Assembly: GCF_026210795.1 (NCBI RefSeq)
Contig: NC_089447.1
Span: 498,501 to 562,500, forward strand
Length of the DNA: 64,000 nucleotides
Reading direction: 5' to 3'
DNA from: Rhizophagus irregularis
Lineage: Eukaryota > Glomeromycota > Glomeromycetes > Glomerales > Glomeraceae
The number at the start of each line of letters is the position of its first letter. The first letter of the stretch is position 1. Made by a program: the position numbers and the translations under genes. Positions 1 to 10,534 of the stretch are shown piece after piece. The notes beneath the pieces were generated by a model. That model was given only the letters and a program-made list of their open reading frames with translations, was not told the DNA's origin and searched no databases.

Positions 1-394
1 GTCACAAGTGTATACCAGGTTATGATCACCCGAATGGGAAATGAAAAATTCACCAAATATATTTGTGCGGTTTTTTTTTTGTGTCACCAAAATTCCAAGT
101 TCTTACAACAAATATTTATTTATGGAGGACATGCATAAATTAATTAGCCGAAATACTGTGAAAAGAAAGATCTTCTCAATTAGTAACACTATTGGAAGAT
201 TATTTCCTTTTTTCATTGTAGAATCACGTAGCTCTGACCAAATTAAGACATCCCTGGGTACTGAAAAAATGTTTATATCTAGACCTCAAAAATCACCGAA
301 AAATTCATAAAATTTTTAAGAATTTACTTTTTATTCCAATACCACTCAAAACAATTTAATAAAAAAAAAAGGAGAAACTTTAAAATTCCTTTAT

Positions 395-706
395 ATGACA
401 TATATATTGAGGTTTAGGATCATCCATCTCGTTCCCGTAATATTTTCAGGGACAGCCCTCTACTCCCCCTCTTCATTTTTCTTTCAAAAATAAAACCATT
501 TAATTTATTTAAATTAAGATTACAAATTATCTTTATTTTAAATTTTTTTTTTTTCATAAAAAATTTCGCGAATAAAATAGAAAGATATTATATTAAAATT
601 ATTTTTCACCTTTATTGTTATTTAATACAAATTTTTTTTATAACCAACGATAATCCGTTACATTTCATCCAATTTTATCAACGTTATTAACAATTTAAGA
701 ACCATT
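395..706 (+). promoter_or_regulatory. Conserved 5' flank of N-rich paralog 1
   Basis: This block is conserved upstream of all three N-rich paralogs. It contains TTCCCGTAATATTTTCAG at 432-449, followed by ACAGCC and a CT-rich stretch (TCTACTCCCC), then an AT-rich segment around 605-655 with TTATTGTTATTTAA and TATAACCAACG. Conservation in three copies otherwise full of indels suggests promoter or 5' UTR function, but shared descent by duplication explains part of it. No transcription start can be set from sequence alone. The 1-394 stretch contains an 89-codon open frame (41-310) that I do not recognise and would not call a gene. Confidence 0.4.
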
Positions 707-2131
707 ATGAATATGAATATTCAACCTAATACGCAAAGTAACATACAAATGAACGAATGTAAATTTTTTCATTATGCACCAAATTATGATAAATTTTATC
801 ATATAACTTGCCAAACTATTTTACAAGGTTTTGACTCCTTTGATAATTACAATTATGATCATGGATTCTTTTATAATATTAACCCTACAGCAAATTATTA
901 TGTCACGTGTAAAATACTTTCACATTCTTTGGTCGCAAATATGTTGAACAAGAAAATATATGGAATAGATATTGGCATAAATAACTTGGAACGAAAAGAA
1001 TTATTATCTTTGAATCAAAGATTAGATTTGGAACAAGACTTGAAACAAATTCTTCCTTTTCATCTTACACAAAATCATACTTCTAATAAAGAAATAAGAA
1101 TGAATTCTTCTTATGGGTATAATACACAAACAATTTCGACAACTGATAATCAAACTAATTTTGATAATAGTTTTCCTCAACAAACTAGAGCTGGGTGTTT
1201 TACTAATAATGTCATTAATCCACAACTTGTTTTAAATAATATTCCACAACAAATCCCTAAAGGAATTCGTTGTAATGAAAATACAAATAATGTACCGACA
1301 ACACAAGCAATTTCGATCGCCGATAGTCAAAACAATGGTTTTCCTCAACCAATCAATCCCCTTTCAAGTTCAACATCTGTGGTGCCACAAAATAGAGTTA
1401 CTTATAATGTTAATGTTACTAATTCACAACAACAAATTGATTTCAATAATATTTCACAGCACATTACTGATAGAGAAATGGGATCAAATTATTCTGGAAA
1501 TTTAAATTCATTTCATGGAAATATCGTGAATAATACACCCGTAACACAATCTGTTTTGACAACTGATATTAATCAAAATTATATCCAAGAAGTAAATGGT
1601 ACTAGAAACTTTGCTTACACACAGCAACAAGTTGGTTTTAACAATTATTATAGAGACACAGATTTGCATAATGGAAATATTGGAAATAATGTAACGACAA
1701 CGCAAACCAATGGCTTGATAAGCGATCACCAAGATACAAATGATCATGTTAACCATATCAACACTACTAATTATAGAAACACAGATTTGCATAATGGAAA
1801 TATTGGAAATAATGTAACGACAAGGCAAATCAATGACTTGACATACGATCACCAAGATATAAATGATATTCAACAAGTTGATCATATTAACAATAATCAT
1901 AGAGATACAGATTCGCATAATGAAAATATTGAAAACAATGTAATGACAACGCAAGCTAATGGCTTGATATGCGATCACCAAGATGTAAATGACCAAGATA
2001 ATCGTATCAACAATAATCATGAGGACACAGATTCGCATAATAGTAATATTGATAATGATAACAATGTAATTACAACGCAAACCAATGGCTTAAATTCACC
2101 AAGTTGCTCGAATATTCAGCATCAACAATGA
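707..2131 (+). CDS. N-rich repeat protein, paralog 1 of 3 (function unknown)
   Basis: Single open frame of 474 codons. The N-terminal part (about residues 15-125) is conserved with the paralogs at 15,726 and 48,439: an aromatic/His-rich stretch with NYDKFYHITC, then NYDHGFFYNIN and YYVTCKILSHSL, then a charged segment ending in LEQDLKQILPFHLTQ. The middle is low complexity, rich in Asn, Gln, Thr and Ser. The C-terminal 190 or so residues hold about four degenerate copies of a 42-residue unit (core TDSHNENIENNV, TTQANGL, DHQDINDI). No signal peptide, membrane segment or known domain is visible. The paralogs align from the internal MNECKFF (codon ATG at 749), so that ATG is a plausible alternative start and the first 14 residues may be 5' UTR. 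The unit spacing and copy number differ between paralogs. Function is unknown; Asn/Gln-rich tails of this kind are often disordered or prion-like, which is inference only. Confidence 0.72.
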   Translation: MNMNIQPNTQSNIQMNECKFFHYAPNYDKFYHITCQTILQGFDSFDNYNYDHGFFYNINPTANYYVTCKILSHSLVANMLNKKIYGIDIGINNLERKELLSLNQRLDLEQDLKQILPFHLTQNHTSNKEIRMNSSYGYNTQTISTTDNQTNFDNSFPQQTRAGCFTNNVINPQLVLNNIPQQIPKGIRCNENTNNVPTTQAISIADSQNNGFPQPINPLSSSTSVVPQNRVTYNVNVTNSQQQIDFNNISQHITDREMGSNYSGNLNSFHGNIVNNTPVTQSVLTTDINQNYIQEVNGTRNFAYTQQQVGFNNYYRDTDLHNGNIGNNVTTTQTNGLISDHQDTNDHVNHINTTNYRNTDLHNGNIGNNVTTRQINDLTYDHQDINDIQQVDHINNNHRDTDSHNENIENNVMTTQANGLICDHQDVNDQDNRINNNHEDTDSHNSNIDNDNNVITTQTNGLNSPSCSNIQHQQ

Positions 2132-2377
2132 AACCGGTTTGACATAGTAGATACTTTTAAATTTAATTTTATTTCTCGTTTACATTAGTTAAATTATAAA
2201 ATAACTGAAGGACTAATCTATGTTAAAATTAACGAATATGTTATGTCTAGAAGAAATAAAGTAAAATGTATACAATGGATTATTTAAGTTTTTAAATTAT
2301 TAAGAATTAACAAATTTAAATAAAGGCTTATGATTTTTATTATGAATATAAGTTCATTAAAATTAAAAAATTATGAG

Positions 2378-2476
2378 TACCGTATTTTGCGGAATAATAA
2401 GCACCCTTTTTTTGCACTTAATGCCGGCCAGGATCCTCATAATTCTGGCCAGGGAGTTTAACCGCAAAATATGGTA
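2378..2476. mobile_element. 99-bp MITE with TACCGTATTTTGCGG ends
   Basis: The left end TACCGTATTTTGCGG (2378-2392) is matched by CCGCAAAATATGGTA at the right end (2462-2476), a 15-nt inverted repeat with one mismatch. The outermost TA on each side fits a TA target duplication of the Tc1/mariner type. A second element with related ends lies at 28,315-28,565, so this is a small family. The interior holds a GGCCAGGATCC/TTCTGGCCAGG inverted motif and no coding capacity. Confidence 0.65.
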
Positions 2477-3954
2477 ATAAGGAAATAAGATGTCAGTCAT
2501 TTAAAACAGCGGCTTTTTTTTCCGATGTATGATTGTTATGAACTACTAATAATTTATAGCATGTATTGAAATGCATATAGACGTCTTTACTATTTTTTCT
2601 AAGAATAAGAAAGGAAACTCCTTTGTTGAAATTTGTGATTCAAAGTTTCTCTACATAATTACAATGATTGTTTAATAAAAGTACTATAAAATAGAAATAT
2701 AAGATCGGATATGAAATTTGCCAAAAACTCCTGCTGCGCCCTTGGGAATTAAATTTTTTCCTAAAAAATGTCAAATAATGACACGCCTTTAACACTGGAA
2801 AAATTGGTTAGATAGTGGGAAAATTAGTTAGACGCAAGATTTGGGTACAAAAAAATTTTTTTGGTTCATTTTTGATTGTTCACTAATAAATTTGGTGACT
2901 TAAATAAAAATTGGTGACTAAAATATTTATTTAATTTGACATGACGGACAAATTTTGGGTATTTCATAAATCCACCGTTATTATGTAGGGATTTTATGAA
3001 CTTTGTGGATAATCGGCAAAATTGCAAACGGTCACATTAAAAATTCTTTTTATAGGTAACAAGTGACTAATAACAAATAATATTAACCTCAGAGACATTT
3101 TTATTAAAAAAATATTTTTTTAGTACTTTATGATAGTGCTCCGATTCGTATCCGGATCGTTCCGGATATTTTTTTTCGGATATGTTTTTCATCCGGATTA
3201 TAATCCGGATGAAAAATATCCGGTTTAAACCAGAATCCGGATGAATATTTATTTGTTTTTTTTTTTTTGCATAACACCGTAACTTTATATAACTAAGATT
3301 TACAAATTATTTACGACCATAGACAAAATTTTAAATACTGAAAAGTGCACTTGCATCAAGTTTAAAACGTAATAATTTACTAAACAAAGAATCAAAATTT
3401 TATTATTATTTTTTTTATAATTGTTATTTTTAAATGAATAATTATTCAGATCAAATTACAAAAAATTGAGATATTAACTTTATTTAAAAATTAAAATCTT
3501 AGTGTTATATAATTTGATTCAAATGATTCTTTAATTTTTGGAAGAAGAAACAAATCTCATTTTAACATTTTAAAAATTGCCTAACTCAACACATCTATCT
3601 ATAGTAATCTTCAGCTGAAATAATATGAAATTGTTTTAAAAAAAAGTATTGGGTAAAATTGGAATTATGAGAATTTCGCGGTCTTAGATAATTTTGGCTA
3701 AATTTGTAATTCTGGCCGAAATTAATATCACGTGACACCGGGAAAATAAAAAATTATCGGCTATAGTGTCACGAAAATTTTAATGTTACACAAATTTGTA
3801 ATTCTGGCCGGCGTTATGGTTTCTGGCCAGAATTATTGCCGATCAGTTGTAAATCCAATCCAGATTTCGGTTTCTATCTGGATTTTTGACCCGGGTTAGA
3901 ATTAAAAATGGATTATTAGTACATTTTATAAATTTACAACAAATATAATTTACC
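2477..3954. other. AT-rich intergenic region with ATCCGGAT repeats
   Basis: No gene seen. Positions about 3,141-3,240 hold a cluster of ATCCGGAT/TCCGGATA motifs in both orientations, probably the core of a small decayed inverted-repeat element, but I could not find clear ends or a target duplication. Positions 3,700-3,845 hold three TTCTGGCC-type motifs that recur elsewhere in the window. Confidence 0.35.
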
Positions 3955-5000
3955 TATCAGTAGATTTGAGTTATTGTCTTAATAATCCATTATTATTATA
4001 AGCCAAACCATAGCATTCAATGCGTTAATTCTTTCCCATGGCTTATTGCAATTTAAAAAACTTCCATCTAAAGGGCTTCATAAAAATACACATTAAGTCT
4101 TCTCAAAGGGAAAACAAAATTATTGACTAATAACCTTACCTAGGATAAATCATTAAAGAAACACCTACATCATCATCATCATCATAAGCACCTATTTTGA
4201 TTAATTCAATTTTCCACCTCCATTTTCTAAAGTGAAAAGTTGTAAATAAAAAAAAATTAAATTAAATTAATTATAAATGTATTAGTTATTAACCTTCCAA
4301 ATAATTTTACTTTTCCAGGAATTTCATGTTTTTCAAATATGGCCTTTAACGCAATTGCACCACCGATCGCAATTAGATCTAAAAATGAATAATTGATTAA
4401 AATATGAAATTATCTGTTGTACATGTGATTGATAAATACGAATTACTGTGACCGCAAGTATGACCGATTCCTGGAAGAGCATCATATCTATTTATAATGA
4501 TTTTATCTGATAAATATAAAATGATTAGATCGCTAATATTTCATATACTTATTACCACCTTTATATGAAAATTTTGCTACAATTGCTGTTTCAATGTTGT
4601 ATGCACTAGATGTTACTGTAAATCTTTAATTTGGATTGATTAAAAAATTATTTGTGATTTTTTTTTACCTTGAACTTTGAGATAAGCAAATGTTTCTTTG
4701 TAAGCTAAATAACAATAACTGAAATATATTATATAATTATGAAATAATTAAATAATTTCTTTACAGAATAAATTGTATCAAAAATTATTTTGAAAATTAT
4801 TTTATTTACCTAATTCCGGGTTTTCATGAATCTGATTTAATATATAACGTAAAATTTTTTAAAAATTATTACTAAACAAATATATTATGATTTTATAAAT
4901 GTACCTAATATAGTTATTAACTGGTGGTCCTTAAATTTTCTAATTTATTATCAATAGCTTTTATTGCAGTATTTGCATATTTTGGTTTGCCAGGTTGATG
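3955..5000 (-). pseudogene. Decayed M20-family peptidase/amidohydrolase, N-terminal part
   Basis: Reading the minus strand from about 5,000 down, short blocks match M20 metallopeptidases of the PM20D2/amidohydrolase type in the right order: LNQIHENPEL (4,811-4,840), AYKETFAYLKVQ followed by a GTAAAA donor (about 4,671-4,709), AYNIETAIVAKFSYKGG (about 4,555-4,619), the metal-site motif YDALPGIGHTCGHS (about 4,443-4,492), EKHEIPGKVKLFG (about 4,297-4,380), GGGKIELIKIGAYDD (about 4,140-4,235) and a damaged PWERINALDA block (about 4,010-4,085). The blocks are in different frames and separated by AT-rich intron-like gaps. The usual TPAE after KVKLFG is missing, and GAYDD has grown to five Asp codons by a GAT/CAT triplet expansion. 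The C-terminal half is absent. The same gene recurs at 38,440-40,330. It is therefore a dead multi-exon copy, not an active gene. Confidence 0.78.
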
Positions 5001-5559
5001 TCAGACATAATTAATCATCATTTGATAAAAACAAAAATAAAAAAATTTGTCCACTAATTTATGCTTGCTAAGCATTATGACCAAAGAAGCTGATTGTTTA
5101 GTGTCATTTATTTGTTATTATTTTAATAATTGGCAATTATTTTTTAGTTGTTTTACAAATCACAAAATTAATGAACTTTTTAATAGCAGCAGGTAACTGC
5201 TTTTTTTCAGCTCCGTTTATTTTATTCATTCAGTCCCTAATTTATTCCTTTTAACTGAATTTTCAAGATTGTGATAGGTAAGTTCACTTTTTTTCCTATT
5301 TATTCCCATTTTATTTGTTCATTTTGTCTAACCTTTTCTTTTTATTTAATGGTATAAGTATTTTATTTTTTGACAATATCCAAGTTTCTTTTCTTTTTGT
5401 CTTTCACTTACTAGGCTCTTCATGACAATAAATGAGTTTTTCCTTCCTATATTTGTTTAATTTTTTTATTCTTAAAATCTTTCAGATTGGATCCTTTAAT
5501 GGTGGTAAATAATGAGGTTTTATTTTGTTTCCAACTCGACTTTAATATTCCCTTTAGGC

Positions 5560-5727
5560 AGTGATGTGCATTGGAAGATTCCAATATTCCAATAATTTTC
5601 AACACATATTAGTTTTTTATATATACGTATATACATTTCTATGTGCATTGGAAGCTTCCAATAAAAATCTATTGGAATTGGAAGGCTTGGAATTGGAAGA
5701 ATTGGAAGATTCCAAATGCACATCACT
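5560..5727. mobile_element. 168-bp inverted-repeat element (AGTGATGTGCA ends)
   Basis: Left end AGTGATGTGCATTGGAAG and right end TTCCAAATGCACATCACT are complementary apart from small gaps. The inside is filled with repeats of TTCCAAT/ATTGGAA. Ends resembling YAGTGATG are common in hAT-type elements, but no 8-bp target duplication can be read, so the superfamily is open. Short open frames on both strands here arise from the repeats and are not genes. Confidence 0.6.
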
Positions 5728-5929
5728 ATGTTTTTTCATTGACGCAATAACAGGTTTTTAATGTGCATGTTGCATGCAGTGGACTGCGCAGCGTACATCA
5801 TTTTAATTTCTGAGCATGTGATTAAAAGCATATGACTTCATGCGCACAAAATTTTTATAATTAATGTGCACTCTGCGCGTATATGGCAAGTCCAAAGGCT
5901 GCTGCTATTGTAACTGTTACTTTCATGCA

Positions 5930-6045
5930 AGGTATCTGCCGTTTTTACGGTGGATAACTACCAAGTGCCGAATTTGCAATAGGTATCTGTTGAGATTGTA
6001 TCAGGTACCTGCTAGATTTGCGGCAGGTACCCACAGGTTATAAAT
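5930..6045. repeat. Degenerate minisatellite, GGTACCTGC type
   Basis: About five imperfect units of the form GGTATCTGCYG / GGTACCTGCTAGATTTGCGG. The reverse complement of the same unit builds the larger array at 14,430-14,640. No coding potential. Confidence 0.5.
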
Positions 6046-6887
6046 ATGGTATTGTATTTTTTCTGGTTCAAAGATGTTTTCTTGATTTACATTTATAGTA
6101 TTATTGATCCAAGCTAGTTGATTTCCTTTCTCAGAAGTGATCTTCATCTCTAATTCTGCCCATCGTAAAATTTGCTGGAATTAATTTGATTGTATTATAA
6201 ATGAATTTTGAAAAGATAGACTATCTTTAATATTTTTATGAGTAGTCTCAATTGGAAAAGATTATTGCGGAATGCATTTTATAATAAACCTAAAAATCTA
6301 TAAATTTTATACATTATTATTTTCATTTACACAACTCTTGCTTAATTTCAATGATATTTTTAAGTTTATTTAAAATTATCAGTTAAAAGGTACACAGTAT
6401 ATTTAGTTGAATAAAGGATAAATTAATACATATTTTTATAATTGATGTAGGAGATAATTTTTCATTATGGTCTTCTGCCTCTTTAATTTGTAAATTAATT
6501 TCCGTCTTAAAATATTAACAATTATATTTATAAGTAATTGTGGTACGTTAATATTGAATTTAGGTCTAAGGCCTTTACATATTCTTAAAGTGAGCAAACT
6601 GAAGGATCATGAGGTTTATCTATCATAATTGTTTAGAAATAATTTCATACATAATTAATTATACCTAATATGTAAATATCAGACACAGTAGAATAACAAC
6701 TGAAGGTTTACTTTGGGAGCTAATATAATGTAACTCCGTAAACACTCCTTTCCAGGTTTAATGTAAGCGGGTTAACATATGTACTAAATTTTTATTAATT
6801 AATTCTTTTTAATAATTTTACAAAGACCTTTTTTTATAATTGAATTTTTTTTTCTAAAATTAATCAATTTACAATTCCTGCAATCCA
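6046..6887. other. AT-rich intergenic region, nothing recognised
   Basis: No open frame of note, no inverted repeat with target duplication and no structured RNA that I can recognise on either strand. Confidence 0.4.
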
Positions 6888-6890
6888 TGA

Positions 6891-7308
6891 CCCTGTAAAA
6901 AAAGTCGATCCGTTTTTTATATTCCATCTTTTTTTCTGTAAAAGGCTCATATTTCCGGAATTAATAACCTAATCCCCTGTCGCACTAAGTGTCACTCATG
7001 ATCACCTTCATACTAATTTTTAAAAATTGCGAGTGATTAGCTGAGTTTATAAATGACCGGGAATCTTCGTTTAGTTATTTCCCGGTCTCATATAGATAGC
7101 CGGGAAATTACTAATTTTAGTTTAAAATAGTTAAAATAGTTAATATTTAATGAGTGACACGCTCCAGGGGATTACCCATTTATTTCCAATCCCCCATGAA
7201 ATAAGTATTATTTATATCACGGAATTCATCGAATTATTTACATTTTTCGTGAAAGGTTCCATTTTACGGAGTATTTTACAGAAATAACGGATAAAATTTT
7301 TTATAGGG
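6891..7308. mobile_element. 418-bp CCCTRTAAAA-family element with 3-bp TSD TGA
   Basis: Left end CCCTGTAAAAAAAG and right end TTTTTTATAGGG form terminal inverted repeats. TGA at 6888-6890 is repeated at 7309-7311 as a 3-bp target duplication. Related ends with other 3-bp duplications occur at 9,948, 46,897 and 54,285. About 200 bp of this element is a second, nested element (6,972-7,172). No coding capacity. The ends and TSD length fit a PIF/Harbinger-like or similar 3-bp-TSD superfamily, which cannot be decided without a transposase. Confidence 0.75.
6972..7172. mobile_element. Nested 201-bp MITE (ATCCCCTG ends, TA TSD)
   Basis: Ends ATCCCCTG...GTGTCACTCAT and ATGAGTGACAC...CAGGGGAT are inverted repeats of about 25 nt with a small gap. 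TA flanks both sides (6970-6971 and 7173-7174), as for Tc1/mariner MITEs. The interior contains another inverted pair (CCCGGTC / GCCGGG). It sits inside the element at 6,891-7,308 and so is the younger insertion. Confidence 0.65.
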
Positions 7309-7350
7309 TGATTGTCAAAACATGTTTGTTTGATTGGCTGTCATTGTGTC

Positions 7351-7871
7351 AGGACCCAGAAATATATATATAGGGGTCAGGTGGCGAAAAATTTTTTTAC
7401 TATGAGCTGTACGCAGAGACTTTTTATATGAGTAGTACGCATAATTGACACCTGATATTGAAAATCCTGCAAAAATACGCAAATAAAATTTCAGACATTA
7501 AGTTATTAATTATTTTATCATGGCTTCTATATTATAAATACTAATGTGAAAAATAGAATTTACCATTTTTTTAATAATATTTTTCTAAAATTTCACTTTT
7601 TAACCCTTAGAAATTTCTTACAATTCAGTTAATTAAATAAGTACGTACAGTAAATATATTATATATATAAGATTAGCCAAATTTAGGTCAAAAATACGCA
7701 AACTAATTTTTTACATATAAAAAATTTGATAAAAAATACGCAATCTTGATGACCTAACTATAGATGAAAAATTCTAAAATTGTACGCAAATCAAAACTTT
7801 ACTCCGTCTAATTCCACTATGATGGCGACGCATCTGTGTACCCTACCCCTGTATATATATTTCTGGGTCCT
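7351..7871. mobile_element. 521-bp TIR element with 8-bp TSD ATTGTGTC
   Basis: The left end AGGACCCAGAAATATATATA is matched by TATATATATTTCTGGGTCCT at the right end, and the repeat continues into AGGGGT/ACCCCT, about 27 nt in all. ATTGTGTC is present immediately outside both ends (7343-7350 and 7872-7879), an exact 8-bp target duplication typical of hAT-class insertions. The interior has no credible open frame, so the element is non-autonomous. Confidence 0.85.
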
Positions 7872-8240
7872 ATTGTGTCACGCAGTAGCACATGACAACA
7901 ATCATTTAATATTGACCGTAATATTAGCCTTGTTCAATTCTTGATCGTACCGGATTGACCGAAAAAATGTATAACTTAACCAGACCATAGTTACAATTGA
8001 GCACAGTTTTTTGATTGATCGGATTGGTTATATTATTCATAATGCTATTGGTCAGTCTATTAGGATCATGCTGATTTTGACGGACTGGATATTTTTTGCT
8101 AATGGCTAAATAATTGATATTTTTTTTTATCAGCTAAGTATGACTATAAATTAATCCTTTAATAAATTTTGCAGTTTAGTTATACTTTTTAATACTCTTT
8201 AATAATAATAGCATGATCCTGCGTGACTGACATAATAATC

Positions 8241-8324
8241 TAGTTATTGGTTATGGTGATTGGCGAATAAAATATCGTGTCAGGAGTGACCGATATTTTA
8301 CCTCCTCCCCTTAACCAATAACTA
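8241..8324. repeat. Foldback hairpin with TAGTTATTGG ends
   Basis: TAGTTATTGGTTA at the left pairs with TTAACCAATAACTA at the right. Inside, AAATATCG pairs with CGATATTTT. The whole 84-bp unit is one long imperfect hairpin. A unit with the same ends and the same ATATC/GATAT inner arms lies at 41,601-41,682. Probably a very short MITE. Confidence 0.55.
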
Positions 8325-9189
8325 TTTATAATTTAAACTAATTAAATTCTTTATCAGTTATTTAAAAAATTATTTAGTAATATATAGAGTCAACCAGGTA
8401 TTCTATATTTTCAAATTTTTCATAGTTGATCCATTTGAATACTTTTAATTGAACGTCCTTAATAAATTTATCAATAATTTAATTTCCACTAGTTCCAAAT
8501 TTGAATTTTTCTTTAAATGATTGAAAATTTTCAAAATACGTTAAATTTTGGTATAAAATTTCAGCCAGAAAGTTAAAGCTTCATATTATACTGTTCACAT
8601 GAACTTAATTATTAGTCCTTCATAATCTAAAACTTTTGACTAATAATCTTTCATAAGGTTCCACTCTTAATTTCTGAATTTCCATCAACATTCTTCCATT
8701 TCCTTCTCATCATATTCTGCTTCTAAAAAAAAAAAAAAGTATTTAATGATCCTAGGTGAGATATATTAAGTTTTATTTTAAAAAAAATTTTTTTCGTCTA
8801 TTCCTTTTTGGAAATAATCGACAAAATTGATTGTCATGACGTTAAATAAATTTTTTAATCAGATGTTGCATAATTACGTATTTATATCCAACTTCTCAAA
8901 TGTAATTTTTTTTTTTAATTGTAAAAAAAAAATCGTAAAATTTCAATCATAATAACAAAAAAAATTTCATTTTTTTTTAAAAATTGACTTTTTTTTAATT
9001 AAAGTATTTTTTTTTCGATAAATCGATAATCCAATTGAAAAATATTATCACAACTTAGAATTAAACTCTTTTCTTGTTAAATATTGACTACATTTTTCTT
9101 ATATTAATAATGTTTTTAATATAAGTTTCAATGAAGTCAGTAGGTTTATTAATGAATTTTTTAGAAATATCAAACGAACATTGAAAAGG
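8325..9189. other. AT-rich intergenic region, nothing recognised
   Basis: Contains several A and T homopolymer runs (8,725-9,010) and no gene, inverted element or RNA gene that I can support. Confidence 0.4.
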
Positions 9190-9840
9190 GATTTTACAAA
9201 AATATAGATAGTTTTTCCAGAAAATATTTCGCAATCAGAATATTTTGACTTGTTAGCAGGTAATACAGCTTTAAACAGTGAAACAGTAGAACTTTTATTA
9301 AAAACATGTGAAGAAATAACTTATACTTTTTACTCGAAGGATGGGGAATGATACTGCGACGGTTCGTGATTGGCTCAGACAAGCTCAACAAAAACAAAGA
9401 ACTTGATGTAAAATTAAAACTAAAAAAGGAAAAAAATCAGGTAATCGGGCGCAGCAATAAGAAAAAAATAGGAACCGGAGATGTTGATCAATTGCCTATA
9501 GAAGAAATTGATCAAATGTCGGATAATTTTTATTTTATGACCAATGGGAACAATGGTACGATAGTTTTTACTTTAAAAAGTTTGGACGTATTAGCTTCAA
9601 AATACAGCACAAATATAAATTAGTTAAATCAGAAATATATTTAAAGAAAGATCAAATGGATAGAAGATGGCTAAAGAGCGTGAATATTAATTTTAGTTTA
9701 AATGGAACTAAAATCATATTGTTTCTGCAGATATAAAATTATCAATGATTCGAGAGTGGTACCGTTGGGCTGCTTGTAAAAAATTGCATGGTGAAGAAAA
9801 AGATTTACCGTATTTGGATTTAATAGTCATTATAAACTTT
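9190..9840 (+). pseudogene. Frameshifted coding remnant, unknown protein
   Basis: Protein-like sequence continues across at least one frameshift near 9,345. A frame carrying SEYFDLLAGNTALNSETVE and LLLKTCEEITYTFYSKDG passes into GNDTATVRDWLRQAQQKQRT in another frame. Downstream, DVDQLPIEEIDQMSDNFYF and then IREWYRWAACKK-like sequence are also in shifted frames. A 91-codon open frame at 9,348-9,623 covers part of it but in the wrong frame for the first half. I do not recognise the family. The composition is less AT-rich than the surroundings, as expected of former coding sequence. Confidence 0.45.
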
Positions 9841-9947
9841 TCTTTTTAAAAGTTTTGAAAAAAAGTATTTTACGCATATTTTAAGGGTAGCGATATTCTA
9901 GGTGATGCTATTACAAGTTCAATAGAAAAAGAAGGTCCAGAATACCT

Positions 9948-10074
9948 CCCTATAAAAAATTTTTATCCGAATATTTCCATTATTTCTCCGTGTCTTTCGT
10001 AAAAATTCCGTGAAAATGATACATTCACGGAAAAAACATGGAAAGATAAAACACGGATCAGATTTTTTACAGGG
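9948..10074. mobile_element. 127-bp CCCTRTAAAA-family MITE with TSD CCT
   Basis: Left end CCCTATAAAAAATTTTTATC and right end GATTTTTTACAGGG, flanked by CCT at 9945-9947 and 10075-10077. The interior is an imperfect hairpin (ATTCCGTGAAAATG / ATTCACGGAA). Smallest member of the family seen at 6,891, 46,897 and 54,285. Confidence 0.7.
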
Positions 10075-10534
10075 CCTCCAAGGAGGAAAATTTTAATGAT
10101 TTTATTTTTAAGAAAGAAAATATATAATCCAAACCTATTCAAGTTCTTTGCAGAAACCCGTGATTTGTTACCATGCAGTTAAGAAATCGCCATCAAATCA
10201 CAACGATCCATTAACCAACATGTAACGACATGGTATCAAACGATCTTGTGAAATTGTCGATAACATATCTTTACGAAGTTGTAAAATGGTGGTAAATAGG
10301 TGGTGAATAGGTGGTGAATAGATGGTAATTGTCATCAAAATTTAGTCGAAAAAATCAATTCAAGATAATTTTTTGATGCATTAAATATTACTTGACGATG
10401 AATCTCAATTTTTTATTTAATTAATTTAATCTTTAATAAAACCTTATAAAAATTCGGCCTATATTCGGCCAAAATTAATTATTCGACCTAAATTAGTAAT
10501 GATCTACTATTTGATCTTGGTAAAATTTTTTGCC

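Noticed and set aside
1508-2080. 190-codon minus-strand frame opposite paralog 1 (also 16,464-17,243 and 49,201-49,848)
   Set aside because: Shadow of the Asn/Ile-rich repeat coding on the plus strand; it consists of Ile/Met/Val repeats with the same 42-codon period.
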